NCBI RefSeq assembly: GCF_010119975.1
Contig: NZ_CP048222.1
Coordinates: forward strand, 7,974,501 to 8,038,500
Source: Rhodocytophaga rosea
Lineage (GTDB): Bacteria > Bacteroidota > Bacteroidia > Cytophagales > 172606-1
Reading direction: 5' to 3'
Length of the DNA stretch: 64,000 bases
Part shown: piece after piece, positions 43,444 to 51,859 of the stretch
Layout of the letters: every line of letters starts with the position of its first letter
Position numbering within the stretch: position 1 is the stretch's first letter
Notes under the pieces: generated by a model
What the model was told of the DNA's origin: nothing
Database searches by the model: none
What the model saw: the letters and a program-made list of their open reading frames with translations, nothing else
Program-made: the position numbers and the translations under genes

Positions 43444-44178
43444 TTAGTCAATATTAGGTTGGGCAATATATTCAAAGGTATCCAGATTTAGGGCACACAG
43501 GTTACCGGTCATATTTTCCATTTGTAGTTTAAGTTTTTCTTCTTTGGAATAATAAAGGCCATAATAGCAACCATTATCCAAAGGAATAATTTTATTTCTG
43601 TTTTCTATTTTGGATTTTATCTCATGCAGGTCTTTAATCTGATGGCTGTGAATAATCGTTTTAGTAGTGGGATTATCCGTAAAATTACGCATCCACACCA
43701 TACTGGTATAATCGGTAAAAGGATTATGGTTTTTAAAATCAAACCCTGCATGTACCAAGTAAAAGTTATCTAATTCGTAGTAATAGGGCAAACTTTCCAG
43801 AAATTCGGCATAAGCAGGAATAAGGTCACCTGATGCATCCAGCAGTTCATAGGCGCTCATCATTCTGGAAGCTATTGGTTTTTCTTTACCAGTACCTTTA
43901 ACATTTAGGTTGTACTGCCAGGCATCCAGCAGCATTTGTTCATGGTTGCCAAGCAAGGGATAAATCTGGTATTCTTCGGAAACCAAACCCATCAGGTAAT
44001 CTAAAACGCCTGCACTGTGCTTCCCTCTGTCTATGTAATCTCCCAGCAGGAACAGTTGGTCTGCTTTTGTAAGAGAAATTCTCTGTTCCACAAGTGTTTT
44101 AAGCGTTTGTAAGCAGCCATGTATATCTGCTATCACCCATCGTCTTCCTCCTGCTGGATTGGTAAGTATTTTTGTCAT
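43444..44178 (-). CDS. PPP-type serine/threonine protein phosphatase / metallophosphoesterase
   Basis: The 244 residues contain the metal-binding blocks WVIADIHGC, LFLLGDYIDRGKHSAGVLDY and LLGNHEQMLLD, then VHAGFDF and a late IHSHQIKDL, the order of bacterial PrpA/PrpB and ApaH-like phosphatases. The GDYIDRG motif favours a protein-phosphatase type. Substrate unknown. It is the first gene of a probable two-gene unit with the methyltransferase. Confidence 0.88.
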   Translation of the reverse strand: MTKILTNPAGGRRWVIADIHGCLQTLKTLVEQRISLTKADQLFLLGDYIDRGKHSAGVLDYLMGLVSEEYQIYPLLGNHEQMLLDAWQYNLNVKGTGKEKPIASRMMSAYELLDASGDLIPAYAEFLESLPYYYELDNFYLVHAGFDFKNHNPFTDYTSMVWMRNFTDNPTTKTIIHSHQIKDLHEIKSKIENRNKIIPLDNGCYYGLYYSKEEKLKLQMENMTGNLCALNLDTFEYIAQPNID

Positions 44179-44330
44179 AATGGCTACAGCTGTATTCAGA
44201 AGCTAACGTACAATAATAAGCTGAATAAATTCTGCCTCATAAGCCAGCACTACATTGAATTGAAAATTAATTACAAAGTGTTGCTGCCTTACAAATTTCA
44301 AATAAACACATAATAATTTTTATGATTGTG

Positions 44331-44338
44331 TAGGTTTG
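44331..44338 (+). promoter_or_regulatory. -7 promoter box upstream of the esterase-like gene
   Basis: TAGGTTTG fits TAnnTTTG and stands 32 bp before the ATG at 44371; a -33 TTG is not evident at 18-20 nt. Confidence 0.4.
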
Positions 44339-44370
44339 TGTAAATTCTCGTCCTAAACCAAATCTAAGCC

Positions 44371-45582
44371 ATGAAACCAGACTTTTCCATTCCGGCAAGG
44401 GTGATTCTTCTTCTGTTATATGCTGTGCTACTTTCTACTGGTAATATGCGAGCACAAGCAATTGATACTACCATGCTTTGCCGGGGACCTTATTTTACTG
44501 AAGCGGAAGGAAAAGAAGCACTTATGCGTTTTGCTTCCACCTATCAGGACTTGAAAGGATGGGAAAAACGGGCAGAACAGATCAGGCAAGGCATTCTGCA
44601 AGGTGGGCGGCTTACTGGTTTTGCTACCAAGGCTCCTCTGAAACCGATCATCCATAGCAAAAGAGTTTATCAAGGGTATAGTGTGGAAAATGTGGCTTTT
44701 GAAAGTTTGCCGGGCTTTTTTGTAACCGGAAATTTGTACCGGCCGCTTAAAGAACAAGCTTCCTATGCCGCCGTCCTTTCTCCGCATGGACATGGTGACA
44801 ATCCAAGGTTTAAGGAAAGTGTACAGAAACGGTGTGCCGCCCTTGCAACCATGGGTGCGGTGGTGTTATCTTTTGACATGGTAGGCTATGGAGAATCCGA
44901 CCAGATCAAACATACCTATTCCCAGGTTTTAACTTTACAGGCCATCAACAGTATGCGGGCCGTTGACTTTCTGCTTTCGCTTCCAAAGGTAGATCCTGCC
45001 CGGATTGGCGTAACCGGAGAATCAGGTGGTGGAACGCAGACTTTTTTACTGACCGCTTTAGATAAACGTATTGCGGTTTCGGTGCCTGTGGTGATGGTAT
45101 CCGCTCATTTTTTTGGAGGTTGTAATTGTGAAAGCGGCATGCCTATTCATAAAAGCAAAGACCATCAGACCAGCAATGTGGAGATCGCTGCCCTGGCTGC
45201 TCCCAGACCGATGATGCTCATTTCAGATGGAAAAGACTGGACGAAAAATACCCCTGACGTAGAATATCCCTATATCCGCAATATTTACCGGCTGTATGGG
45301 AAGGAAGATAATGTAACGTACGAGCATCTGGCACAGGAAGGGCATGACTATGGGATTAGTAAAAGAAAAGCCATGTATCCTTTTATGGCCAAGCATTTAG
45401 GTCTTTCTCTACAGGCCATTACCAGTGGGGCAGGAGAGATAGATGAAAGTTTTATTAAACTGGAACCGGAACAAACGCTTAAAGTGTTTGATGCTTCCCA
45501 TAAAAAACCTGCCTATGCGGTAAAAGGCGAAGACGCTGTTACCGGTCTGCTTACATCTGTCACGAATAAAAAAACAAAGTAA
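44371..45582 (+). CDS. Secreted alpha/beta hydrolase (acetylxylan-esterase-like)
   Basis: The 403-residue protein has a Sec signal (VLLSTGNMRAQA), a substrate-side lid region and an alpha/beta-hydrolase core: SPHGHGDNPRF, VLSFDMVGYGESDQ, the nucleophile elbow GVTGESGGGTQTF, a late Asp in LISDGKDWTKNTPDVEYP and the catalytic His in EGHDYG. The pattern is that of the secreted hydrolase group near acetylxylan and glucuronoyl esterases. Polysaccharide deacylation is likely but not shown. Confidence 0.82.
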   Translation: MKPDFSIPARVILLLLYAVLLSTGNMRAQAIDTTMLCRGPYFTEAEGKEALMRFASTYQDLKGWEKRAEQIRQGILQGGRLTGFATKAPLKPIIHSKRVYQGYSVENVAFESLPGFFVTGNLYRPLKEQASYAAVLSPHGHGDNPRFKESVQKRCAALATMGAVVLSFDMVGYGESDQIKHTYSQVLTLQAINSMRAVDFLLSLPKVDPARIGVTGESGGGTQTFLLTALDKRIAVSVPVVMVSAHFFGGCNCESGMPIHKSKDHQTSNVEIAALAAPRPMMLISDGKDWTKNTPDVEYPYIRNIYRLYGKEDNVTYEHLAQEGHDYGISKRKAMYPFMAKHLGLSLQAITSGAGEIDESFIKLEPEQTLKVFDASHKKPAYAVKGEDAVTGLLTSVTNKKTK

Positions 45583-45904
45583 GTTCGTTTAATTTCAATC
45601 TGTTCATTTTGTAAGTAAGGCAAATCTAGGTTGGTGTTCCTGAATTAAGAGGATGAATTAATAGAGTAAAATTTCTCGATGAGGGGATATGGAACTGTAT
45701 TAATCTGGGATGCAATTATTCATAAAAAGAAAAAGGACTAAAAAAATGCCTTCTGATAGAGTTTTAATCTATGGATGACTTCTTTTAACCCTTCTTCATA
45801 TCAAACGTTAAAGGGTTAACAAGTAATCCTAAATCGTTCAAGTAAGTAGGTATACGGGATGTGTATGATTGAGGTTGCGATAGTTGTTACATTTTTTAAA
45901 ATAT
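45583..45904. other. Intergenic region between convergent genes
   Basis: I see no ORF, hairpin terminator or repeat here. It lies between the esterase-like gene and the convergent flavoprotein gene. Confidence 0.45.
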
Positions 45905-47290
45905 TTATTCTTCAATCTTCATAAACAAATTATTAAGCGATTCTGAAAAAGTTGGATGCGCAAACATCGCATATCTTAGCTGCTCATAGGTAATGCCTCC
46001 CATCATGGCTACCTGCAATACGCTCATAATTTCACCGCCTTGCGTTCCGATTATAGCGGCGCCTAATATACGTTTGCTAGGTATATCTACAATGGCTTTC
46101 ATAAACCCCAGCGTTTCTCCTGTTTCCCTGGCACGGGCTACATGTTCCATGGGAAGTTTAGCTATTTTTATCTGGTATCCTTTCTGTAAAGCCTCTTGTT
46201 CTGACAAACCTAGTCTGCCTAATTGCGGATCAGTGAACAGGCAGTAGGGGAGAAGGCGATTCTTGATGGAAAGATCAGCGCCTTCCAGCAGATTTTTCCA
46301 CACAATAATATAATCATTATAGGAAACATGTGTAAAAGCTGGCCCTCCTTTAACATCCCCCAGAGCGAAAATTCCCTCCGTTGTCGTTTCGAGCCTATCA
46401 TTCACCTGAATATATCCTTTATCATCTGTTTCAACCCCGGTTTTATCCAGGTTCAAAGATCCGATCTGGGGAGATCTACCGGTAGCGACTAATAAATGGG
46501 AACAGCTTATTTCCTCGGTAAGATTATTTATTGATAAAGTAGCGTTAATCTGTGTAGGGTTCAATTGCTGCACCTGCGATACCTGGGTTTTGGTATAAAT
46601 CCGGATTCCTTCTTCCTCCAGAATATTTTTCATCGTTTCTGCTACATCCTCATCTTCTCCGGATAAGAATTTCTCTCCTTTCTCCACAATAGTTACCTTG
46701 CTGCCAAGCCGCTTGTACATTTGTCCAAACTCCAGGGCGATATAACCTGAACCCACAATAAGTATGTGCTCCGGTACTTCTGTCAGATTCAATATCGTGG
46801 TAGAAGTAAGGTAGTTTATATCCTGAATGCCTTGTATGGGAGGAATTAAAGGCTGGGCGCCTGTGTCAATAAACAGTTTATCTGCGTTGAGAAAACGCCT
46901 GTCTCCCTGTTTTAAGGTGACCGAAAGTGTTTTGATGCCGGTAAACGTTGCTTCTCCAAAAATCACTTCCAGTCCTTTTGTTTCCTGTAGATTTTTTTCT
47001 GATCCCTCTCTGGAAGTGATTACTATGTCATCTTTCCTTTTTACAATAGCAGGCATATCCACTGTATAAGAATCAGTAGTGATACCCCACTTGTTACTGT
47101 TTTTAACCAGATAGGCAATTCGGGCAGAGGCAATCATCGTTTTAGTAGGGGTACAACCATCATTTATACAGGTGCCTCCGATAAGCCTTTTTTCAATAAT
47201 CGCTGTTTTCCAGCCAGCCTTGGCCAGTTTTTTTGCCAGTGGTATGCCTGCCTGGCCTGCTCCAATGATAATAGCATCATATTTTTCCAT
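45905..47290 (-). CDS. FAD-dependent pyridine nucleotide-disulfide oxidoreductase (mercuric reductase-like)
   Basis: The 461-residue flavoprotein starts with the FAD-binding GAGQAGIPLAKKLAKAGW and the redox-active disulfide GGTCINDGCTPTKTMIASAR (Cys pair spaced as CxxxxC). It has the NAD(P) domain GSGYIALEFGQMYKRLGSKV, the FAD segment EGIFALGDVKGGP and the C-terminal AHPTFSESLN, where the His-Pro...Glu set is typical of dihydrolipoamide dehydrogenase relatives. Mercury detoxification is not indicated, since no merA N-terminal domain or mer genes are present. It is followed on the same strand by an OsmC gene upstream. Confidence 0.88.
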   Translation of the reverse strand: MEKYDAIIIGAGQAGIPLAKKLAKAGWKTAIIEKRLIGGTCINDGCTPTKTMIASARIAYLVKNSNKWGITTDSYTVDMPAIVKRKDDIVITSREGSEKNLQETKGLEVIFGEATFTGIKTLSVTLKQGDRRFLNADKLFIDTGAQPLIPPIQGIQDINYLTSTTILNLTEVPEHILIVGSGYIALEFGQMYKRLGSKVTIVEKGEKFLSGEDEDVAETMKNILEEEGIRIYTKTQVSQVQQLNPTQINATLSINNLTEEISCSHLLVATGRSPQIGSLNLDKTGVETDDKGYIQVNDRLETTTEGIFALGDVKGGPAFTHVSYNDYIIVWKNLLEGADLSIKNRLLPYCLFTDPQLGRLGLSEQEALQKGYQIKIAKLPMEHVARARETGETLGFMKAIVDIPSKRILGAAIIGTQGGEIMSVLQVAMMGGITYEQLRYAMFAHPTFSESLNNLFMKIEE

Positions 47291-47400
47291 AGGTAGTTTT
47301 GCTGCTTTTCAGAAGCAGTTTGCTGTATGTATTAGGTGAATCTGCATTAACGGATGTATGGGCTGTTAGGATAATTCCTGAAAAACAACCTATACTTATT

Positions 47401-47847
47401 TTATACAGGAGGAACAGCAAGCGAAGAAGTAATGCTCATGCCTGCAACAAGTGTTTTATGTACAGGACATTTATCAGCTATTATCTTTAACCGCTCCAGT
47501 TGCATTTCGGAAAGGTTGCCTTCCAGATAGAGTACTTTTTCTATATTGTCTAATCTGGCTGAGTTCTGCTCACAATTCTGGCAATCCTGATTATAGATCT
47601 TCTGATGAGCTAAAGAAACAGAAATTCTTGTTAGTGGCCATCCTTTATTGGCCGCATACATCCTGAGTGTGATGGCTGTACAGGCACCCAATGCACCTAA
47701 AAGCACTTCATAGGGATCGGGCCCAAGGTTGTTGCCGCCAACCTCTATTGGCTCATCAATGGTAAAAGAATGGGTATGGGTGCGAATGCTGGCAGTGAAG
47801 GTATCTTTTTCAACCACCACTAATACTTTTTTTGCGGAAGAATTCAT
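47401..47847 (-). CDS. OsmC/Ohr-family peroxiredoxin-like protein
   Basis: The 148-residue protein has the OsmC order: GGNNLGPDPYEVLLGALGAC with the first redox Cys, TAITLRMYAANKGWPL, and the second Cys in DKCPVHKTL. OsmC proteins reduce organic hydroperoxides with a dithiol partner. It lies 110 bp upstream of the flavin disulfide reductase on the same strand, so the reductase may recycle it; that pairing is inference. A further CQNCEQ pair is unusual and could bind metal. Confidence 0.88.
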   Translation of the reverse strand: MNSSAKKVLVVVEKDTFTASIRTHTHSFTIDEPIEVGGNNLGPDPYEVLLGALGACTAITLRMYAANKGWPLTRISVSLAHQKIYNQDCQNCEQNSARLDNIEKVLYLEGNLSEMQLERLKIIADKCPVHKTLVAGMSITSSLAVPPV

Positions 47848-48306
47848 TGTAAAGGTGAATTAAGGTTTGAACAGGCGGATAGCTGATGGCAATATCTTTA
47901 ATATATCATTAATATTGATAGTTAGCTAATTGCTTTTAAATGTATGTACTGATCCAGCCTTGTTTATTCAGGAAAGGGTTCATTAAGTTTATCTTGAGTT
48001 CAGGTATTTTCTCACTAAACACATACATGAATCCTTTATTCTTCCTGTAACAAGTGTTATACTATTGCAAATCGTACTCAGTTTCCATAAATTGAGCTAA
48101 CTCGTTCCCGGGCAAAAATTTCTGCTAAAATCAACACAATCGCCATGGCTACACTTAGAAATAAAGTGAACGGGGAGAATTTTTATTTCTTGCTAACGGT
48201 GTCAAAAATAGTCTGCGATACAATCTTTTCCGTAATAGTATGGTTAACGGAAGGAAAGGTAATATCATTCAAAACAAGCTTACCTATCTACTGATATATT
48301 TACCAA
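47848..48306. other. Intergenic region upstream of the KAI2/RsbQ-like gene
   Basis: The region lies between divergent genes. It contains one 49-codon ORF (48145-48294, start MATLRNKVNGENF) with a faint likeness to the N-terminus of Bacteroidota integrases; I do not rate it as a gene. No promoter box or terminator is clear. Confidence 0.4.
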
Positions 48307-49107
48307 ATGGATGTAATCAAAAGAAATAATGTACAGGTAAAGGGCAGGGGCGAACAGGCGATGGTTTTTGCGCATGGCTTTGGGTGTGACCAGCATATGT
48401 GGCGTTGGATAGTACCAGCCTTTGAGGAGCAATACCGGATTGTTTTATTCGACCATGTAGGTGCCGGGCAGTCCACACTTTCAGCCTATGATCCGATTAA
48501 ATACGATTCCCTTCAGGGCTATGCTGACGATATACTTGAAATATGCGATACACTTTCATTAAAAAAGCCGATCCTGGTGGGCCATTCGGTAAGCGCCATT
48601 ATTGTTATTCTGGCAGCCATAAAAATGCCTCATTACTTTGACAAACTGATTCTGGTAGCACCTTCTCCGTGCTATATTAATCAAAATGAGTATGTAGGGG
48701 GATTTTCCAGAAGCGATATTGATGGTTTGCTGGAATCAATGGATCAGAATTATTTAGGCTGGTCAAGTCAGATGGCGCCGGTTATTATGAGCAACCAGGA
48801 AAAACCGCAGTTAGGAGAGGAATTGACTAATAGTTTTTGCCGGACAGATCCTGATATTGCCAGGCATTTTGCCAGGGTAACCTTTCTTTCAGATTACCGG
48901 GCAGTATTGCCTTTGGTATCGGTTCCGACATTAACCTTGCAATGTTCGCATGATGTAATTGCACCACTTTCTGTAGGAGAATATATGCATCAACACTTAC
49001 CCAAAGATACCCTGGAAATTTTGCAGACCACCGGCCATTGCCCGCATATGAGTGCTCCCCAGGAAACAATAGAAGCCATAAAGAATTTTTTGACATTAAA
49101 TAGTTGA
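48307..49107 (+). CDS. Alpha/beta hydrolase of the KAI2/D14/RsbQ family
   Basis: The 266-residue protein matches RsbQ and plant KAI2 receptors closely in pattern: HGFGCDQHMWRWIVPAF, LFDHVGAGQSTLSAYD, the elbow VGHSVSAIIVILAAIK with Ser94, VAPSPCYINQNEYVGGF, Asp216 in QCSHDVIAP and His244 in TGHCPHMS. The full triad suggests a ligand-hydrolysing sensor. In Bacillus RsbQ works with the PAS phosphatase RsbP; here a PAS kinase gene starts 9 bp downstream on the same strand, pointing to one operon and a shared signal. The ligand is unknown. Confidence 0.92.
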   Translation: MDVIKRNNVQVKGRGEQAMVFAHGFGCDQHMWRWIVPAFEEQYRIVLFDHVGAGQSTLSAYDPIKYDSLQGYADDILEICDTLSLKKPILVGHSVSAIIVILAAIKMPHYFDKLILVAPSPCYINQNEYVGGFSRSDIDGLLESMDQNYLGWSSQMAPVIMSNQEKPQLGEELTNSFCRTDPDIARHFARVTFLSDYRAVLPLVSVPTLTLQCSHDVIAPLSVGEYMHQHLPKDTLEILQTTGHCPHMSAPQETIEAIKNFLTLNS

Positions 49108-49116
49108 TATATTTTA

Positions 49117-50370
49117 GTGGAGAACGGTAAATACGTAAATACATCTGATTATCAGAAATTTTTAGAGGAAAGTGCAGAAGAGCTTTATCACAATGCTACG
49201 TGTGGGTATTTATCTTTTCTCAAAGGTGGCCTGATCGTAAAGCTGAATAAAACCTTGTTAGACTGGCTGGGATATACGCAGGAAGACATATTGCTACAAA
49301 AGAATTTTCAGGACCTGTTACACATCGGAGGTAAAATTTATTTCGAAACGCATCTGGCTCCTTTACTTCAAATGCAGAGTTCTTTCCGGGAGATAAGCCT
49401 GGATCTGTATCGGCGTGATGGCAGTACTTTGCCTGTACTGGTTAATGCCATTCAAATAAAAGATGATATGGGCCGGCCTGTTCTGAACCGGCTCACATTG
49501 GTAAATATAAACGACCGCAGAAAATACGAACAGGAATTACTGCTGGCTAAAAAAAAAGCGGAATTTATAAGCGAGGAATTAGCCTATGCAAACACACAGT
49601 TAACAGCCGCAAATCAGGAAATTATGGCCGGCCAGGAAGAATTGCTGGCCACTAATCAAAACCTGGCAGAGGTGAATCGCCAGCTCACCCGGCTGAATAA
49701 TGAATTAGATACCTTCATTTATACGGCTTCCCATGATCTGAAAGCGCCTATCCTGAACATAGAAGGTTTGCTGAAAGTTTTGAAGCGGGAACTCAGTACC
49801 GAGAGGCCACAACCTGAAAAAGTGCAACATATCTATGCGATGCTCTATGATTCTGTAGAACGTTTTAAGTTAACAATCCAGCATCTTACGGATGTAGCCC
49901 AGGTAAATAAACCTTCCCAGGATGAAGAAATCCCCATTCTCATGAGCGAAGTCCTGTTTGAGGTATTGAAAGATCTTTCTCCCCAGATTACTGAGGCAAA
50001 CGCTGAAATCAAACTGGAGCTTGGTTCTGCAAAAGTTCGTTTCTCGCAAAAAAACCTGAAAAGTATTCTGTATAATCTTATATCCAATGCAATTAAGTAC
50101 CATTCTCCAAAAAGGAAACCAGTAGTAAATATTTCTATGCAGGAAGAAACAAGTTATCAGGTACTTATTGTGGAAGATAATGGACTGGGAATAGATATGG
50201 CGAAGAAAGAAAAAATATTTGGCCTTTTTCAACGCTTGCATAGCCATGTTTCCGGTACAGGCATTGGTTTATTCATTGTTAAAAAAATGGTGGAAAATGC
50301 CGGCGGAAAAATAGATGTTGAAAGCCGGATCGATATAGGGACTACTTTTAAAATATACTTTCAGAAATAA
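49117..50370 (+). CDS. PAS-domain sensor histidine kinase coupled to a KAI2/RsbQ-type hydrolase
   Basis: The 417 residues have a PAS domain (about 20-137; LSFLKGGLIVKLNKTLLDWL, YRRDGSTLPVLVNAIQI), a coiled coil (138-198, AANQEIMAGQEELLATN) and a kinase core: H-box ASHDLKAPILNIEGLL with His206, N-box LYNLISNAIKYHSP, G1 DNGLGIDMAKKEKIFGLFQR and G2 GTGIGLFIVKKMVENAGG. No membrane helix is seen, so it is cytoplasmic. It starts with GTG. The tight link to the hydrolase suggests that the hydrolase product or state is read by the PAS domain. No response regulator lies nearby. Confidence 0.9.
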   Translation: MENGKYVNTSDYQKFLEESAEELYHNATCGYLSFLKGGLIVKLNKTLLDWLGYTQEDILLQKNFQDLLHIGGKIYFETHLAPLLQMQSSFREISLDLYRRDGSTLPVLVNAIQIKDDMGRPVLNRLTLVNINDRRKYEQELLLAKKKAEFISEELAYANTQLTAANQEIMAGQEELLATNQNLAEVNRQLTRLNNELDTFIYTASHDLKAPILNIEGLLKVLKRELSTERPQPEKVQHIYAMLYDSVERFKLTIQHLTDVAQVNKPSQDEEIPILMSEVLFEVLKDLSPQITEANAEIKLELGSAKVRFSQKNLKSILYNLISNAIKYHSPKRKPVVNISMQEETSYQVLIVEDNGLGIDMAKKEKIFGLFQRLHSHVSGTGIGLFIVKKMVENAGGKIDVESRIDIGTTFKIYFQK

Positions 50371-50464
50371 GCTATTACTGAATTGTTGTGGGTTGTTCGT
50401 GACTTGTTGTTGATAAAACTATTGATAATTAATTTGAATGCTTAGTCTAAAACAAGCAGAAAGT

Positions 50465-50499
50465 AAAAGTGGAATAAGATTTTTTCTTATTCCACTTTT
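50465..50499. terminator. Bidirectional hairpin terminator
   Basis: The arms AAAAGTGGAATAAG (50465-50478) and CTTATTCCACTTTT (50486-50499) pair perfectly with a 7-nt loop; A and T tracts lie on both sides. It sits between the PAS kinase and convergent susD-like gene and can serve both. Confidence 0.85.
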
Positions 50500-50510
50500 T
50501 TCAAATCATC

Positions 50511-51836
50511 CTAACCACCCTGAACGCCTACTTCAGGGAATGGCCTCGGGAATTGTGTATGTACAATATCCCCTGCCCGGTCAACCGGGAGCTGATTCAG
50601 GCGGTTATACCGGCGCATATCAATCCAGCGGTGCCCTTGCATAAATAGCGAATATCTTCTCTGTTTGAGCATTTCAGTAATTAAAGATTCCTTATCTGAA
50701 GGACCGGCATAGGGGAGTAACCCGGCATTTGTCCGTATTTTATTCAGTGCTAATGCGCCTTCTGCTGGGGTACCTGCCTGTATCTGCGCCTCGGCATAGA
50801 TCAATACCAGTTCTTCATTGGTAATAACAGGGGTCGGATCGGTATTACTTCTATACAAATAAATATCGTGGGTGCCTGTAAGTCCGGCCGAAGTAGCTGG
50901 TGTAGTTCGTTGTAATACTTTTGAAAGCCTTTTATCTGTTGCTTCCGCTTCAGCCACCCAGCTCGGTTGGGCCAGGCGAATATCGCCAGTGGCATTAGGA
51001 GCAAGATAGAGTGTATTTAACCGGTCACCAGAACCTGCTGAATAATTCAGGTATACACCTTTCGTATAGTTACCATTCAGATCCAGAAATGATTGTGTCA
51101 GAAGAGTAAGTGCTTCATCGAACCTGCTCCGGTACACAGCTACCCTCGCTGCCAATCCTCTGTTGAATTGCCTGAAAGTGGAAGGGGAATTAAAGTCAGC
51201 AAAACTGGAGGGTAGTAAGAATGGAAATCTGGTTCCTGCTGTGGTTAAATGCTGGGCTCCTTCATCCAGCATGGCGGCAATGGCTGCAAAAGATTCTTCG
51301 CGGCTCAAAAAAGGACCTAATTTCTCAGGATCATTTACATCAATACGTATTCCATTTTCATGCTGCATATTGAGCACCATGAGTAATTCATGCGCTTTCA
51401 GCGTTTTGGCAACACCCAGGTAAGCTTGTTTGGCCGTGTCAGCAGGAATGTTGGTGTTATTTACTGCATTGATCAGAATATTAAGCGTTTTTACGGTAGC
51501 ATACCTGGACGCATAGGGATTGGTCGTGTAAAAGGCATTATTATCCAGCGGTGCGCCATTGGCTCCCGGAAGGTCAGAAGTATACCGTGGATCAGAACCG
51601 GAAAAGCGGTAGGATTCCCGGCCCAATACTCCCAGATCATCAATATATAAATCGTAATTGGCCCGCATCTGAGAGATTGAGCCAGTAACGAGCGTATTTA
51701 ATTGGGCTACACTTGCATTTTTGCTGAATTGATCTGGTGTGGGCTGGTTTACATTTTCCAGATCATTTAGTTTACAGGCCGATAACCATACCAGTGGCAG
51801 GAGGCTTAGAATATAGAATATTTTTATATTTTTCAT
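50511..51836 (-). CDS. RagB/SusD-family nutrient-binding outer-membrane lipoprotein
   Basis: This is the surface lipoprotein lid of a SusCD pair, binding oligosaccharide or peptide at the cell surface. From ATG 51836 the 441-residue protein has a lipoprotein signal ending LVWLSAC, TPR-like helices (AVNNTNIPADTAKQAYLGVA) and the C-terminal RagB motif LVLIYAEAQIQAGTPAEGAL with ALNKIRTNAGL and LKQRRYSLFMQGHRWIDMRR. It lies 23 bp after susC. Substrate cannot be read from sequence. Confidence 0.93.
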   Translation of the reverse strand: MKNIKIFYILSLLPLVWLSACKLNDLENVNQPTPDQFSKNASVAQLNTLVTGSISQMRANYDLYIDDLGVLGRESYRFSGSDPRYTSDLPGANGAPLDNNAFYTTNPYASRYATVKTLNILINAVNNTNIPADTAKQAYLGVAKTLKAHELLMVLNMQHENGIRIDVNDPEKLGPFLSREESFAAIAAMLDEGAQHLTTAGTRFPFLLPSSFADFNSPSTFRQFNRGLAARVAVYRSRFDEALTLLTQSFLDLNGNYTKGVYLNYSAGSGDRLNTLYLAPNATGDIRLAQPSWVAEAEATDKRLSKVLQRTTPATSAGLTGTHDIYLYRSNTDPTPVITNEELVLIYAEAQIQAGTPAEGALALNKIRTNAGLLPYAGPSDKESLITEMLKQRRYSLFMQGHRWIDMRRYNRLNQLPVDRAGDIVHTQFPRPFPEVGVQGG

Positions 51837-51859
51837 GGTATAAGACATTAGAGGTGCAT

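Noticed and set aside
45905-47290. Mercury resistance gene (merA)
   Set aside because: The flavoprotein resembles mercuric reductases in the disulfide block, but there is no heavy-metal N-terminal domain and no mer genes; a general disulfide reductase is safer.
48145-48294. 49-codon ORF with an integrase-like beginning (MATLRNKVNGENF)
   Set aside because: Only the first residues recall Bacteroidota integrases; the rest is hydrophobic and unlike the family, and no other mobile-element trace is nearby.
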